Shown piece after piece: positions 36,038-46,347 of a stretch of 64,000 nucleotides of DNA. Under the pieces are notes generated by a model, which did no database searches, was not told the origin of the DNA, and worked only from the letters and a program-made list of their open reading frames with translations. Location: assembly GCF_029223255.1 (NCBI RefSeq), contig NZ_JARHUC010000001.1, positions 248,001 through 312,000 on the forward strand, read 5' to 3'. The stretch's first letter is position 1. The number at the start of each line of letters is the position of its first letter. The position numbers and the translations under genes are program-made. This stretch comes from Albimonas marina. Lineage in GTDB: Bacteria > Pseudomonadota > Alphaproteobacteria > Rhodobacterales > Rhodobacteraceae.

Positions 36038-36058
36038 GCCCCGGGCTCGACCCGGGGC
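36038..36058. repeat. GCCCCGGG-CTCGA-CCCGGGGC intergenic inverted element
   Basis: Perfect 8-bp inverted repeat with a five-base loop, about 60 bases after the fadB stop. It shares the CCCGGG/GA pattern with the element at 10631-10647. It may serve as a weak terminator for the fad operon. Confidence 0.5.
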
Positions 36059-36257
36059 CTCCCGCCCTTGGCCCGCGTTCCGCAGGCCGGGGCGCAGGGA
36101 CCGCCTCTCCGCTCTCGATCCGGCGCCGCGATTGTTCCCTCGGGGGCCGTGGAATCGCCCTGATCGGCGCCTACTTCGGATCCTGCGCCGCCCCGCCGCT
36201 CGCCCCCCGGCCCACGCCGCGTTTGGCGGCGCGCCCGAAACGGTTTATCAGGACGAC

Positions 36258-36869
36258 ATGACCCGACGCCCGATCGCCCTCTTCGCCGCCCTCGCGCTTT
36301 CCGCCGCCGCCCTGTTCGCGTCCGACGCGCAGGCGCAGAGCGGGCGCGACCTGGCGCGAATCTCCACCTATCTCAACGCCCTGAAGACCGCCGAGGGGAC
36401 GTTCGTGCAGATCTCTCCGAACGGCGAGACCTCGGACGGCAAGTTCTTCATCCAGCGCCCGGGCCGGATCCGGTTCGAATACACGCCCCCCAACCCGGCG
36501 CTGGTGATGTCCGACGGGACCTGGGTGGTGGTGTTCGACATGCGCGACTGCACCAAGCAGACCGCGCCCCTGTCCTCGACGCCCCTGAACCTGCTGCTGC
36601 AGGAGAACGTGGACCTCCGCGCCAACGGCGCGGTGACCGACGTGGACAACCGCCCCGGCCAGATGCGCGTCACCGCGCAGAACCCGGACGATCCGGGCTC
36701 GGGCTCCATCACCCTGATCTTCAACGACAACCCGTTGGAGCTGCGGCAGTGGATCATCACCGACGCCGAGGGCGCGCAGACCACCATCGCGCTGTCGGAA
36801 GTGCGCCGCGGGGTCGAGATCCCGGTGCACAAGTTCCTGCCCGCGCGGGTGGAGTGCGATCCCCGCTGA
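36258..36869 (+). CDS. lolA: Outer-membrane lipoprotein carrier protein LolA
   Basis: A 203-residue periplasmic protein that ferries lipoproteins from LolCDE to the outer membrane. The signal peptide (about 1-26) ends in AQA. The LolA core shows YLNALKTAEGTFVQISPNG, then FFIQRPGRIRFEY and DGTWVVVFD, typical of the family's open beta-barrel. Length is standard. The xthA neighbour in convergent position matches an arrangement I recall in related genomes. Nothing unusual seen. Confidence 0.85.
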   Translation: MTRRPIALFAALALSAAALFASDAQAQSGRDLARISTYLNALKTAEGTFVQISPNGETSDGKFFIQRPGRIRFEYTPPNPALVMSDGTWVVVFDMRDCTKQTAPLSSTPLNLLLQENVDLRANGAVTDVDNRPGQMRVTAQNPDDPGSGSITLIFNDNPLELRQWIITDAEGAQTTIALSEVRRGVEIPVHKFLPARVECDPR

Positions 36870-36877
36870 CCTGAGCG

Positions 36878-36908
36878 GAGCGGCCCCGGGCCTGGCCCGG
36901 GACCGCTC
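36878..36908. terminator. Hairpin between convergent lolA and xthA
   Basis: GAGCGG plus CCCGGGCC pair with GGCCCGGG plus CCGCTC with a one-base loop and single mismatched bases, 14 bp in total. It lies between the two converging stop codons and probably serves both genes, though no U-tract is seen. Confidence 0.6.
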
Positions 36909-36919
36909 GCCTCACGGCC

Positions 36920-37696
36920 TCATCCCAGCGTGACGAAGACCGGCGCGTGGTCCGAGGGCTGCTGCCAGCCGCGGGCCTCGCGCAGGATGCGCGCGCCGTG
37001 GACGGGCAGGTCGGGGGTGGTCCACACGTGGTCCAGCCGGCGGCCCTTGTCGGCGGCGTCCCAGTCCTTGGCGCGGTAGCTCCACCAGGAATAGAGCAGC
37101 CCCTCCGGGATCACCTGGCGCACGGCGTCGACCCAGCCGCCCGCGGCCTGCGCGGCGTTGAGCTTCTCGGTCTCCACCGGGGTGTGCGAGACGATCTTCA
37201 GAAGCTGCTTGTGGTTCCACACGTCGTCTTCGCGCGGCGCGATGTTGAGGTCGCCCACCAGCACCGCCGGGCCTGCGTGATCGCGGAAACAGGCCGCCAT
37301 TTCATCCACGAAATCAAGCTTGTGCTGGAACTTGGGGTTCGTCTCAACGTCCGGTTCGTCGCCGCCTGCGGGGACGTAGAGGTTGTGGATCTGGGTCCCG
37401 TCCGGCAGCTTCGCCGTCACGTGGCGGGCGTCGCCCTTCAGGCAGAAATCCTGGTGCTCGACCGGCTCCAGCGGCAGGCGCGAGAGGATCGCGACGCCGT
37501 TGTAGCCCTTGTCCCCGCGCACGGCGAGATGCTCCCACCCCAGCTCGGCGAAGGTCTCCAGCGGGAACTTGGCGGCCGGGCACTTCGTCTCCTGCAGGCA
37601 CAGGACGTCCGGGGCCTCCTCCTCCAGCAGGCGGCGCACGATGGGCGCGCGCAGGCGGACGGAGTTGATGTTCCAGGTGCAGATCGTGAAAGGCAT
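36920..37696 (-). CDS. xthA: Exodeoxyribonuclease III (AP endonuclease)
   Basis: A 258-residue magnesium-dependent nuclease for base excision repair. Family motifs are in order: [14 protein letters not shown] (metal-binding Glu36), the [10 protein letters not shown] block, VGDLNIAP with the catalytic Asp-Asn pair, and the closing SDHAPV histidine. The ATG at 37696 begins the conserved fold; upstream codons in frame are not conserved. Confidence 0.95.
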   Translation of the reverse strand: MPFTICTWNINSVRLRAPIVRRLLEEEAPDVLCLQETKCPAAKFPLETFAELGWEHLAVRGDKGYNGVAILSRLPLEPVEHQDFCLKGDARHVTAKLPDGTQIHNLYVPAGGDEPDVETNPKFQHKLDFVDEMAACFRDHAGPAVLVGDLNIAPREDDVWNHKQLLKIVSHTPVETEKLNAAQAAGGWVDAVRQVIPEGLLYSWWSYRAKDWDAADKGRRLDHVWTTPDLPVHGARILREARGWQQPSDHAPVFVTLG

Positions 37697-37925
37697 GGGC
37701 GGCTCCGGCGCGCGGGAGAACGGAAGCGCAACATGCGCGTCTCGCCGCCGCGCTGCAACCCGAAGCCTGACCCTGAAAATGCGAGCGCCCGGCGGGAGGG
37801 GTTCCACCGGGCGCCACCTTGTTCCGAGACCTCCGCCGCGAGGGGTGACGGCGATCGCTGCGAAGCGATGCGGCCTCCAAGGTTACCGGTTAGGTGGGGA
37901 GCCTCGGGCCGTGTTCAAGACGCGC

Positions 37926-38612
37926 CTAGATCACCAGGCGGTAGCCTCCCGATTCCGTGACCAGCAGGCGCGCTTCGGAGGGGTTCGGTTCGATCTTCTG
38001 TCGAAGTCGATAGATGTGCGTCTCGAGCGTGTGAGTCGTCACGCCCGCGTTGTAGCCCCAGACCTCGTGCAGAAGCGTATCCCGCGCCACGACCGCGTCG
38101 TTCGCGCGGTACAGGAACTTCAGGATGTTGGTCTCTTTCTCGGTCAGGCGGATCTTCTTCTCGGCCTCGTCGATCAGCATCTTCATCGCGGGCTTGAACG
38201 TGTAGGGCCCGACGGCGAAGACCGCGTCCTCCGACTGTTCGTGCTGGCGCAGCTGGGCGCGGATGCGGGCCAGGAGCACGGGGAACTTGAAGGGCTTGGG
38301 GATGTAGTCGTTGGCGCCCGCGTCGAGGCCCAGGATCGTGTCCGCGTCGGTGGCGTGGCCGGTCAGCATGATGATCGGGCACTTCACGCCCTGCTTGCGC
38401 ATCAGGCGGCAGACCTCGCGCCCGTCCATGTCGGGCAGGCCGACGTCGAGGATCACCAGGTCGTGCGGGTCGGCCTTGGCGCGCTCGATCCCGTCGGCGC
38501 CGGTGTCGGCCTCGAACACGTCGTAGTCCTCGGTCAGCACCAGCTGGTCGGCCAGCGCGTCGCGCAGGTCGGGATCGTCGTCCACCAGCAGAATCCGCTT
38601 CAGCGTCGGCAT
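37926..38612 (-). CDS. OmpR-family response regulator (CenR-like)
   Basis: A 228-residue two-component regulator. The receiver domain has the DDD acidic pocket (11-13), phosphoacceptor Asp56 in [12 protein letters not shown], Thr84 and Lys106. The C-terminal winged helix carries [14 protein letters not shown] and [16 protein letters not shown], the OmpR recognition region. It resembles a regulator highly conserved in alphaproteobacteria and, from memory, the essential cell-envelope regulator CenR; I am not certain of that identity. No histidine kinase is adjacent. It is divergent from ribA. Confidence 0.85.
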   Translation of the reverse strand: MPTLKRILLVDDDPDLRDALADQLVLTEDYDVFEADTGADGIERAKADPHDLVILDVGLPDMDGREVCRLMRKQGVKCPIIMLTGHATDADTILGLDAGANDYIPKPFKFPVLLARIRAQLRQHEQSEDAVFAVGPYTFKPAMKMLIDEAEKKIRLTEKETNILKFLYRANDAVVARDTLLHEVWGYNAGVTTHTLETHIYRLRQKIEPNPSEARLLVTESGGYRLVI

Positions 38613-38813
38613 GGGCCTTGGTCCTCCAGAAGCGCCCGTCCGCTCCGGGCTCCTCGCGCAAATGCGAACCGGGCGGAGCGAGGGCGAGAGGGACGAAACG
38701 TTTCTCACGGACACGTCACCGCGTCCGGCCCTTTGTTTCAATTTTCCGTCGGGCGCCCTATCTCTCGGGCCACACGGGCCGCATGCGCGGGCCGCGCTGC
38801 GCCGGAGCCGTCG

Positions 38814-39911
38814 ATGGGCCTGAAGCTGAGCCTCTGGGAGAACGCCGCCCGCATCCGGGCCGAGCTGCGCATCGGCGCGGCCGTGGTCCTGGTGCGCGGG
38901 CAGGCGGGCGTGCTGGCGGGGGCGGCCGAATCCCTCACCGCCGAACGGCTGGAGGATTTCCGCGGCGTGGGCCCCACCGACCTGGTGATCACCTCGCGCC
39001 GGGCGCAGACGCTGAAGGCGCGCGCCTACGACGGCGACGTCGCGCGCATCATCCTGACCCCGGATTTCGACCTGGGCCGGATCCGCGCCACCGCCGATCC
39101 CGCCAAGGACCTCGAGTCGCCCCTGAAGGGCCCCTACCAGACCCGGCGCGACGGCGACGCCGGCCTGCATCGCGCCGCGGTGCGGCTGGTGAAGCAGGCG
39201 CAGCTTCTGCCCGCCGCCCTCGTCGCCGCCCTGCCCTCGCGCGCCGCGGCCGAGGCGCTGGCGCGGGAGAACGGCCTCTCGATCCTCGATACCGACGCGC
39301 TGCTGGCGGCCGAGGCCGAGGCGATCGGGATGCGCCCCGTCTCCGCCGCGCGGGTGCCGCTGGAAGTCTCTCAGACCTCCCGCGTCCACGTGTTCCGGCC
39401 CGAGGACGGGTCGGAGGAGCATTATGCGATCGAGATCGGGGCGCCCAAACGCTCCGAGCCGGTGCTGGCGCGGCTGCATTCGGCCTGCTTCACCGGCGAC
39501 GTGCTGGGGTCGCTGAAATGCGATTGCGGCCCGCAGCTTCGCGCGGCGCTGGCGGCGATGGCGGAGGAAGGAGCCGGCGTCCTGCTCTACCTCAACCAGG
39601 AGGGGCGCGGCATCGGGCTCGCCAACAAGATGCGGGCCTATTCGCTCCAGGATCAGGGCTTCGACACGGTCGAGGCCAACCACCGCCTGGGATTCGAGGA
39701 CGACGAGCGCGACTTCCGCATCGGCGCCACGATCCTGCGCCGGCTGGGCTTCCGCTCCGTGCGGCTGCTGACCAACAACCCCCGCAAGATCGGCATGATG
39801 TCGAATTCCGGCCTGCAGGTGACCGAGCGGGTGCCGCTGAAGGTCGGGGAGAATCCCCTGAACGCGAACTACCTCGCCACCAAGGCCACCAAGAGCGGCC
39901 ATCTGCTGTGA
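38814..39911 (+). CDS. ribA: GTP cyclohydrolase II, two-domain form
   Basis: Opens the GTP ring to start riboflavin synthesis. A 365-residue protein. The C-terminal half is a full RibA with zinc ligands Cys225, Cys236 and Cys238 ([17 protein letters not shown]), the substrate loop [12 protein letters not shown], and LLTNNPRKI. The N-terminal 170 residues look like a degenerate RibB (DHBP synthase) domain lacking its acidic active-site motif, so only cyclohydrolase activity is expected. The ATG at 38814 has CGGAG upstream. The stop overlaps the next gene's GTG start. Confidence 0.93.
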   Translation: MGLKLSLWENAARIRAELRIGAAVVLVRGQAGVLAGAAESLTAERLEDFRGVGPTDLVITSRRAQTLKARAYDGDVARIILTPDFDLGRIRATADPAKDLESPLKGPYQTRRDGDAGLHRAAVRLVKQAQLLPAALVAALPSRAAAEALARENGLSILDTDALLAAEAEAIGMRPVSAARVPLEVSQTSRVHVFRPEDGSEEHYAIEIGAPKRSEPVLARLHSACFTGDVLGSLKCDCGPQLRAALAAMAEEGAGVLLYLNQEGRGIGLANKMRAYSLQDQGFDTVEANHRLGFEDDERDFRIGATILRRLGFRSVRLLTNNPRKIGMMSNSGLQVTERVPLKVGENPLNANYLATKATKSGHLL

Positions 39912-40447
39912 GCGACGGGGCGGCGGTCCGGCCGCGGCCCCCGCTGCCGCGACCCGGCGACCTGGTGGTCACACGGTGGGAGGCGCGGTTCCTCGGCCGG
40001 CGGTTCCCCTGCGCGGTGGGCTTCGGCGGCGTGGGGCGCAAGCGCGGCGAGGGCGACGGCATCACCCCGCTGGGCGTTCACCGGCTGGAATCGGTCCTGT
40101 GGCGGGCGGATCGTCGCGTGCGTCCCGCCGGGCCGCTGCCCGTGCAGCCCATCGGCCCCGCGCAGGGCTGGTCCGACGACCCGGCGGACCCGTTGTACAA
40201 TCGCCGCGTCCCGTGGCCCCATTGCCACAGCGCCGAGCGGCTGCGGCGCGCGGATCGCCTTTACGACCTCGTCGCCATCACCGATTTCAACCGGCGGCCG
40301 CCGGTGGCGGGCGCCGGAAGCGCGATCTTCCTGCATGTCTGGAAGCGGCCGCGAAAGTGGACCGCAGGCTGCGTGGCCTTCCGGGCGCAGGATCTCGCCT
40401 GGATCCTCGCGCGCTGGACGCCCCGCAGCCGGCTGATCGTGCGCTGA
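39908..40447 (+). CDS. L,D-transpeptidase (YkuD) family protein
   Basis: A 179-residue protein with the L,D-transpeptidase catalytic motif: His143 in FLHVWK and the nucleophile Cys155 in WTAGCVAF, with the second glycine context intact. These enzymes crosslink or modify peptidoglycan in the periplasm. No clear signal peptide is present, which is unusual for an exported enzyme, though I recall short Rhodobacteraceae members being like this. It starts with GTG overlapping the ribA stop (GTGA), so it is translationally coupled to ribA. Confidence 0.85.
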   Translation: MSDGAAVRPRPPLPRPGDLVVTRWEARFLGRRFPCAVGFGGVGRKRGEGDGITPLGVHRLESVLWRADRRVRPAGPLPVQPIGPAQGWSDDPADPLYNRRVPWPHCHSAERLRRADRLYDLVAITDFNRRPPVAGAGSAIFLHVWKRPRKWTAGCVAFRAQDLAWILARWTPRSRLIVR

Positions 40448-40457
40448 GGAGGCGGCC

Positions 40458-41108
40458 TCAGCCGTAGTCCCGCTCGCCGAAGATGGCGGAGCCGACGCGC
40501 ACATGGGTCGCGCCGAACTCGACCGCCGTCTCGAAATCCGAGCTCATCCCCATCGAGAGGCCCGCGAGCCCGTTGCGCTCGGCCAACTTGGCCAGCAGCG
40601 CGAAATGCATGGCCGGCGATTCCTCGACCGGCGGGATGCACATCAGCCCCTCGATCGAGAGGTCCATGGCCCGGCAGTCGGCGAGGAACGCATCGGTCTC
40701 GCCGGGGGCGATTCCCGCCTTCTGCGGCTCCTCGCCGGTGTTCACCTGCACGAACAGGCGCGGGCAATGGCCGGCGGCCTGGGCGGCGTCGGCGATCTTG
40801 CGGGCGAGCTTGGAGCGGTCGACGGACTGGATCACGTCGAACAGCTCGAAGGCCTTGTTGACCTTGTTGGTCTGCAGCGGGCCGATCAGGTGGAGCTCGA
40901 GACCTGGCAGGTCGCGGCGCGGGCCCCAGCGGGTCTCGGCCTCCTGCACGCGGTTCTCGCCGAAGATGCGCTGTCCGGCGTCGATCACGGCCTGCACGCG
41001 GTCCTCGGGCTGGACCTTCGAGACCGCCACCAGGGTGACCGATCCGGGGTCGCGGCCGGCCTTCGCCTCGGCCTCCGCGAGCTGGCGTTTCACGCTGTCC
41101 AGGCTCAT
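40458..41108 (-). CDS. YggS-type PLP homeostasis protein
   Basis: A 216-residue member of the YggS/PLPBP family, which binds pyridoxal phosphate and keeps B6 and amino-acid pools balanced; it has no known catalytic activity. PLP lysine Lys31 is in LVAVSKVQ. The GENRVQE, HLIGPLQTNK and MGMSSDFETAVEFGATHVRVG motifs are all present. It converges on the L,D-transpeptidase gene with ten bases between the stops. The name yggS or ylmE would apply. Confidence 0.93.
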   Translation of the reverse strand: MSLDSVKRQLAEAEAKAGRDPGSVTLVAVSKVQPEDRVQAVIDAGQRIFGENRVQEAETRWGPRRDLPGLELHLIGPLQTNKVNKAFELFDVIQSVDRSKLARKIADAAQAAGHCPRLFVQVNTGEEPQKAGIAPGETDAFLADCRAMDLSIEGLMCIPPVEESPAMHFALLAKLAERNGLAGLSMGMSSDFETAVEFGATHVRVGSAIFGERDYG

Positions 41109-41160
41109 GCCGTCCTCCGTCGTGGTCCGGGGAATGGGTAGGCCGCGGCGGCGCAAAAGA

Positions 41161-41186
41161 AAAGAGCGGGCCGAAGCCCGCTCTTT
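41161..41186 (-). terminator. Rho-independent terminator of the porin gene
   Basis: AAAGAGCGGGC (41161-41171) and GCCCGCTCTTT (41176-41186) make a perfect 11-bp stem. On the minus strand the loop is TTCG closed by C-G, a highly stable tetraloop, followed by TCTTTT. It lies about 29 bases after the porin stop. Confidence 0.93.
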
Positions 41187-41214
41187 CCAGATTTCAGATG
41201 GCTGACGCCGTCGA

Positions 41215-42246
41215 TCAGAAGGAGACCGACATGTAGGCGCCGGCGATCAGGTTGTCGTCGACGGGGCCGGCGTCGAACTCGGAGTACTCGACGGCCAGGG
41301 TGCCGGTCACGCCGGGGGCGATCGCGTAGGTCACCCAGCCAGCGAAGGTGTCGGAGTCCGAAGCGCCGCCAGCCTTGGTGTCGAACACGCCGGCCCAGCC
41401 GCCCGCGAACGTCCAGGGGCCGGTCTCGTAGGACACGCCCACGGCCACGTCGTAGCCGCCGGTGCCGAAGCCGCCGATGCCGGCGTTGTCCTCGTAGAAG
41501 GCCGCCAGGGTGAAGCCCGCGTAGCCGATGTAGCCGCCGGTGTTCCAGGTGTCCGGATCAGCGTTGGTCGGCGCCAGGGTGTCGGTGTCCGAGGTCTGGT
41601 AGCCGCCCGAGATGCCGAGCGACACGCCGGAGAACTCACCCATCCACTGAGCGCCGATCGACAGGACGTCGTCGATGCCCGAAGCGTTGTTGCGCTTGAA
41701 CGCCGGGGTCGGGCCGTGGCCGGGCAGGCCATCGGTGTTGCCCTCGGGCTGGAAGGAGATCGCGGCGGTGAAGCCGGAGATCGCCGGGGTGATGTAGTAG
41801 ATGCCCAGGTCGTCGCCGTTGGAGTCGGTCCCGTTGGCGGCGCCGGTGTAGTTGAAGCAGTCGTAGTAGCAGACCTTGGCGTAGGGCGCGTAGATGATGC
41901 CCAGCTCCATGTACTCGGCCGCGGTGTCGTCCGCACCGATGCGGAAGTCACCGAAGGAGCCCGAGACCGAAGTCCAGTACTCGTCGATCTGGTCGGCGTT
42001 GGTGAAGCCTTCCATCTCGACTTCGCCCTTGAAGGTCAGGCCGTTGTCGGAGGAGCCGGACCAACGGAAGTGGATTTCCGAGTCATGCTCGACGCCGAAG
42101 TCGCCGGCGGTGCCGGCCAGGTCGCCGTAGTACATGCCGGCGTTGACGTAGCCGCGGACGGTCGCCTTGGGCGCCTCGGCCGCCAGAAGCGGCGTGACGA
42201 CGAGGCCGGCAGCCAGCACGGTCGTCGCGAAGAGCGTCTTCTTCAT
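41215..42246 (-). CDS. Outer-membrane porin
   Basis: A 343-residue outer-membrane beta-barrel. A signal peptide of about 23 residues (MKKTLFATTVLAAGLVVTPLLA) is followed by alternating hydrophobic strands and acidic, glycine-rich turns. The chain ends in phenylalanine (MSVSF), the BAM-recognition signal. It resembles the Rhodobacter-type general porins in composition. GAGGGA precedes the ATG and a strong terminator follows, as suits a highly expressed gene. The two cysteines in VCYYDCF are an unusual touch for a porin. Confidence 0.9.
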   Translation of the reverse strand: MKKTLFATTVLAAGLVVTPLLAAEAPKATVRGYVNAGMYYGDLAGTAGDFGVEHDSEIHFRWSGSSDNGLTFKGEVEMEGFTNADQIDEYWTSVSGSFGDFRIGADDTAAEYMELGIIYAPYAKVCYYDCFNYTGAANGTDSNGDDLGIYYITPAISGFTAAISFQPEGNTDGLPGHGPTPAFKRNNASGIDDVLSIGAQWMGEFSGVSLGISGGYQTSDTDTLAPTNADPDTWNTGGYIGYAGFTLAAFYEDNAGIGGFGTGGYDVAVGVSYETGPWTFAGGWAGVFDTKAGGASDSDTFAGWVTYAIAPGVTGTLAVEYSEFDAGPVDDNLIAGAYMSVSF

Positions 42247-42630
42247 GGTGTCCCTCGCAGTTGAGCTCTCAGTGGAACAGGTCGTTGTCCGGCCCACCGG
42301 CGCGAACCCGATGAACCCTGCTCGCGTTTCACCCTAAGCCACCCATCCGGTCAATCGACTTGGCCGGGCCCCATGTCCCAACCGGTAGGGTTGTAGCAAT
42401 TGGGCCACAAGGTCGGCGGCCCTCGGCGGACCAAGGGCTTGCGCCTCGGCCTTGAGGCGAAGCAGACCCCTGGAAGACTCCCCCCGCGCGCGTATCTGCA
42501 TTCGCTTTGCATCGTCTCCCTCCAGCGTTTACAGATTGGCGCCGAGCAGGACGGCCCCGTCGGGCGCCGTTTCACACGATCAAGAACGCCGCCCCGGCGG
42601 CGGATGAATCAGGTCCAAGGCCGACAACGC
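42247..42630. other. Divergent control region of porin and lipoprotein genes
   Basis: 384 bases without a gene. The half nearest the porin is comparatively AT-rich for this chromosome and should hold its promoter. The other half has a promoter-like TTTGCA...TTTACAGATT stretch (about 42505-42538) facing the lipoprotein. I see no repeat or riboswitch in it. Confidence 0.45.
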
Positions 42631-43152
42631 ATGAAATCCAGCGCCCGAATCCTTTCGGTGGTCGCCGCGGCCGCGCTTCTGGCCGCCTGCGAGAACGCGA
42701 AGCCCCCGGCCGAGCCCGTCGACCCCGTCGATTCCCAGAACTTCCGCACCAAGCCCGAGGGCTCGGTGATGGACATCTTCCGCTCCGATCCCAACAGCGA
42801 CGCGCTGCAGGGCGGGGCGATCCCGGTGAACGCCTACCTGTGGCGCGCCTCGCTCGACACGCTCGAGTTCCTGCCGCTGACCTCGACCGACCCGTTCTCG
42901 GGCGTCATCGTCACCGACTGGTCCACCAACGCCGCCACTCCGCAGGAGCGGTTCAAGGTCACCGTCTACATCGACAGCCCGAAGCTGGAGGCCGGCTCGC
43001 TGCGCGTCGCGGTCTATCGCGAGCTGCAGGGCAAGGACGGCGTCTGGACGGCGGCCGAGGTCTCGGACGCCACGCCGCGCCGGATCGAGGACGCGATCCT
43101 GACCCGGGCGCGCCAGCTGCGCGTCGCGGCCCTGAACGAGGAGGCGAGCTGA
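42631..43152 (+). CDS. DUF3576-type outer-membrane lipoprotein
   Basis: A 173-residue lipoprotein: signal peptide with lipobox LLAAC and lipidated Cys20. The body (SVMDIFRSDPNSDALQGGAIPVNAYLWRASLDTLEFLPL) matches my memory of the DUF3576 family, found in many alphaproteobacteria immediately upstream of leuS. Asp or Asn near the lipidated Cys (CENAK) does not give a clear retention signal, so outer-membrane location is assumed. Function unknown; the leuS-lptE neighbourhood suggests an envelope role. Confidence 0.82.
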   Translation: MKSSARILSVVAAAALLAACENAKPPAEPVDPVDSQNFRTKPEGSVMDIFRSDPNSDALQGGAIPVNAYLWRASLDTLEFLPLTSTDPFSGVIVTDWSTNAATPQERFKVTVYIDSPKLEAGSLRVAVYRELQGKDGVWTAAEVSDATPRRIEDAILTRARQLRVAALNEEAS

Positions 43153-43288
43153 TCGCCTCCCCGCGCCCCGTCCGGCCGGCGGGGCGCATTGAAAACCCCG
43201 CCCCGGCGCCCTAGACGGATCGCGACCGTTTGCGCGCCGCGGCCCCGGGGCCGTCCGGCGCGCGAAGACTTCTTCGCCGGGGACGAGA

Positions 43289-45850
43289 ATGACGCGTTAC
43301 GATCACAGCGCGGCCGAAGCGAAATGGCGCAAGGCCTGGGCCGAGGCCGACCTGTTCCGCGCGAAGGTCGATCACAGCAAGCCCAAGTACTACGTGCTGG
43401 AGATGTTCCCCTACCCGTCGGGGAAGATCCACATGGGCCACGTGCGCAACTACGTCATGGGCGACGTGGTGGCGCGCTACAAGATGGCCAAGGGTTTCAA
43501 CGTGCTGCATCCGATGGGCTGGGACGCCTTCGGCATGCCCGCCGAGAACGCGGCGATGGAGCGGGGCATCCACCCCGGCGAGTGGACCTACGCCAACATC
43601 GCCACGATGAAGGAGCAGCTGGCCCCCATGGGCCTGTCGCTCGACTGGACGCGGGAGTTCGCGACCTGCGATCCCGAGTACTACGCCCAGCAGCAGTCCC
43701 TGTTCCTCGACTTCCTCGAGGCGGGCCTGGTCTATCGCCGCAAGTCGGTGGTGAACTGGGATCCGGTCGACATGACCGTGCTCGCGAACGAGCAGGTCGA
43801 GAACGGCCGCGGCTGGCGCTCGGGCGCCGTGGTCGAGCGGCGCGAGCTCACCCAGTGGTTCTTCAAGATCACCGCCTTCTCGGACGACCTGCTGGCGGCC
43901 ATCGACGGGCTCGACCAGTGGCCCGAGAAGGTGCGCACCATGCAGCGCAACTGGATCGGCCGCTCCGAAGGTCTCCAGTTCCGCTGGAAGACCAACGGCG
44001 CGCCTGAGGGCTTCGAGGCGCTGGAGGTCTACACCACGCGCCCCGACACGATCTTCGGCGCGGGCTTCTGCGCCATCGCCGCCGACCACCCCCTGGCGCG
44101 CAAGCTGGCCGAGTCCGACCCCGAGATCGCGGCCTTCTGCGACGAGTGCCGCCGCGGCGGCACCTCGGAGGAGGAGATCCAGAAGGCGCCGAAGCTCGGC
44201 CGCGACACCGGCATCACCGTCGACCACCCGTTCGACGGCCGCAAGCTGCCGGTCTGGATCGCGAACTTCATCCTGATGGACTACGGCACCGGCGCGATCT
44301 TCGGCTGCGCCGGCCATGACCAGCGCGACCACGACTTCGCGACCAAGTACGGCCTCGACATCATCCCCGTCGTCGCCCCCTCGGACGCCGATCCCGCGAC
44401 CTTCTCGGTGGCGGACGAGCCCTACCTGGGCGCGGGCCGGATCATCAACTCCGACTTCCTCGACGGCCTGTCCATCGAGGACGCCAAGGCCGAGGTCGGC
44501 CGGCGGATGGAGGAGAAGGGCCAAGGCGAGCGCAAGGTGAACTACCGCCTGCGCGACTGGGGCGTCAGCCGCCAGCGCTACTGGGGCTGCCCGATCCCCG
44601 TGGTTCATTGCGATAAATGCGGCACCGTCCCGGAAAAGAAGGAGAATCTGCCGGTTCGCCTTCCCGACGACGTGGACATCTCGAAGCCCGGCAACCCGCT
44701 CGACCGGCACCCGACCTGGCGCGACGTCGCCTGCCCCGTGTGCGGCGGCCCGGCCAAGCGCGAGACGGACACGATGGACACGTTCGTCGACTCGTCGTGG
44801 TACTTCGCCCGCTTCACCGCGCCCCGCGCGACCACGCCGACGGACCTGGAAGCCGCCAGCTACTGGATGAACGTCGACCAGTACATCGGCGGCGTCGAGC
44901 ACGCGATCCTGCACCTGCTCTATTCCCGCTTCTTCGCCCGCGCGATGGCCAAGACCGGCCACCTGCCCGAGAGCGCGATCGAGCCGTTCACCGCGCTCTT
45001 CACCCAGGGCATGGTCTGTCACGAGACCTACCAGGGCCCCGACGGCAAGTGGCTGAGCCCGGACGAGATCAAGGCCGGCGACGGCGGCATGGTCACGCTG
45101 GACGGCCAGCCGGTGACGGTCGGCCCCTCGATCAAGATGTCGAAGTCCAAGAAGAACGTGGTCGCTCCCGACGACGTCTTCGAGAAATACGGCGCCGACA
45201 CCGCGCGCTGGTTCATCATGTCCGACAGCCCGCCGGAGCGGGACGTCGAATGGACCGCCGCCGGGGCCGAGGCCGCCTCCCGCTTCCTGCAGCGCGTCTG
45301 GCGCCTTCGCTCGGAGGCCGCCCTGGCGGCCCCCGGGACGGCCGAGCCGGCCGAATGGACCCCGGAGGCGCTGGCGATCCGCCAGGCCGCTCACCGGGCC
45401 GTACAGGGCGTCTCCGACGATATCGAGGGCTTCGCCTTCAACAAGTCGATCGCCCGCCTGTACGAGCTGGTCGGCGCGCTGGCCAAGGCCGGCGACGCGC
45501 CCGACATGCCCCTGGCCCTGCGCGAGGCCTACGGGATCCTCGCCCGCCTGATGTCGCCCTTCGTCCCCCACTTCGCTGAGGAGCTCTGGGCCTCGCTGGG
45601 CGAGACCGGCCTGCTGACCGGCGCGCCCTGGCCCGTGGCCGACCCCGCGCTGCTGGTGGACGACACCGTGCTGATGCCGGTGCAGGTCAACGGAAAGCGC
45701 CGGGCCGAGATCCGCGTCGCCAAGGACGCCAGCAAGGAGTCGATCGAGGCCATGGCGCTGGCCGAGGAGTCGGTGCGCAAGCACCTCGGCGAGAACGGCC
45801 CCCGCAAGGTCATCGTAGTGCCCGGGCGGATCGTGAATGTGGTCGCCTGA
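43289..45850 (+). CDS. leuS: Leucyl-tRNA synthetase
   Basis: An 853-residue class I aminoacyl-tRNA synthetase that charges tRNA-Leu. The HIGH motif appears as [10 protein letters not shown] near 50 and the KMSKS loop as [11 protein letters not shown] near 615-625. The CP1 editing domain lies between ([21 protein letters not shown]), with the cysteine pairs of a zinc knuckle (CDKCGT, CPVCGG). Length is normal. lptE begins inside its last codons and holA follows, the usual order in related genomes. Confidence 0.97.
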   Translation: MTRYDHSAAEAKWRKAWAEADLFRAKVDHSKPKYYVLEMFPYPSGKIHMGHVRNYVMGDVVARYKMAKGFNVLHPMGWDAFGMPAENAAMERGIHPGEWTYANIATMKEQLAPMGLSLDWTREFATCDPEYYAQQQSLFLDFLEAGLVYRRKSVVNWDPVDMTVLANEQVENGRGWRSGAVVERRELTQWFFKITAFSDDLLAAIDGLDQWPEKVRTMQRNWIGRSEGLQFRWKTNGAPEGFEALEVYTTRPDTIFGAGFCAIAADHPLARKLAESDPEIAAFCDECRRGGTSEEEIQKAPKLGRDTGITVDHPFDGRKLPVWIANFILMDYGTGAIFGCAGHDQRDHDFATKYGLDIIPVVAPSDADPATFSVADEPYLGAGRIINSDFLDGLSIEDAKAEVGRRMEEKGQGERKVNYRLRDWGVSRQRYWGCPIPVVHCDKCGTVPEKKENLPVRLPDDVDISKPGNPLDRHPTWRDVACPVCGGPAKRETDTMDTFVDSSWYFARFTAPRATTPTDLEAASYWMNVDQYIGGVEHAILHLLYSRFFARAMAKTGHLPESAIEPFTALFTQGMVCHETYQGPDGKWLSPDEIKAGDGGMVTLDGQPVTVGPSIKMSKSKKNVVAPDDVFEKYGADTARWFIMSDSPPERDVEWTAAGAEAASRFLQRVWRLRSEAALAAPGTAEPAEWTPEALAIRQAAHRAVQGVSDDIEGFAFNKSIARLYELVGALAKAGDAPDMPLALREAYGILARLMSPFVPHFAEELWASLGETGLLTGAPWPVADPALLVDDTVLMPVQVNGKRRAEIRVAKDASKESIEAMALAEESVRKHLGENGPRKVIVVPGRIVNVVA

Positions 45851-46343
45851 TCGCCGCGCCCTCCTGCGCGCCGGCCTCGTCGGCGGCGCGGCCGTCGCGC
45901 TTTCCGCCTGCGGCTTCAAGCCGGCGCTGAAGGCGGGGTCCGAGCAGCGCGGCCTACGCGGCGCCGTGGCCCTGTCGGTTCCCGAGGGCCGGCTGGGCTT
46001 CGCCCTGCGCGAGGCGCTGGAAAGCCGCCTGGGCCGCCCCGGCCCGGCGCCGGACTACCTGCTGACCGCGGACCTGGTGATGACCGACTCCGGCCTCGCG
46101 ATCACCCCCGACAGCTCGATCACCCGCTACGTGATCACCGGCACCTCCCGCTGGGCGCTGACCGGCCCCGCCGGCTTCCGCCCCATCGAGGGCGTGTCCG
46201 AGGGCATGACGGCCTATTCCGCCACCGCCTCGCTGTTCGCCACCCGCCAGGCGCGCCGCGACTCGGAAACCCGCGTGGCCAAGGAGCTGGGCGAGCGGAT
46301 CTGGACCCGCATCGTCGCCGAGCTCGAGGCCCGCGAGGGCTGA
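45837..46343 (+). CDS. lptE: LPS assembly lipoprotein LptE
   Basis: A 168-residue outer-membrane lipoprotein that plugs LptD during lipopolysaccharide delivery to the cell surface. The signal peptide ends in the lipobox ALSAC with Cys25, followed by GFKPALKAG, the typical LptE opening. The rest matches the family's alternating sheet pattern, ending in [13 protein letters not shown]. Its ATG lies 14 bases inside leuS, in another frame, so translation is coupled. holA starts four bases after its stop. Confidence 0.88.
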   Translation: MWSPDRRALLRAGLVGGAAVALSACGFKPALKAGSEQRGLRGAVALSVPEGRLGFALREALESRLGRPGPAPDYLLTADLVMTDSGLAITPDSSITRYVITGTSRWALTGPAGFRPIEGVSEGMTAYSATASLFATRQARRDSETRVAKELGERIWTRIVAELEAREG

Positions 46344-46347
46344 TCGG

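Noticed and set aside
38814-39330. Calling the ribA product a bifunctional RibBA
   Set aside because: The N-terminal half lacks the acidic DHBP synthase active-site motif; only the cyclohydrolase domain has its catalytic residues.
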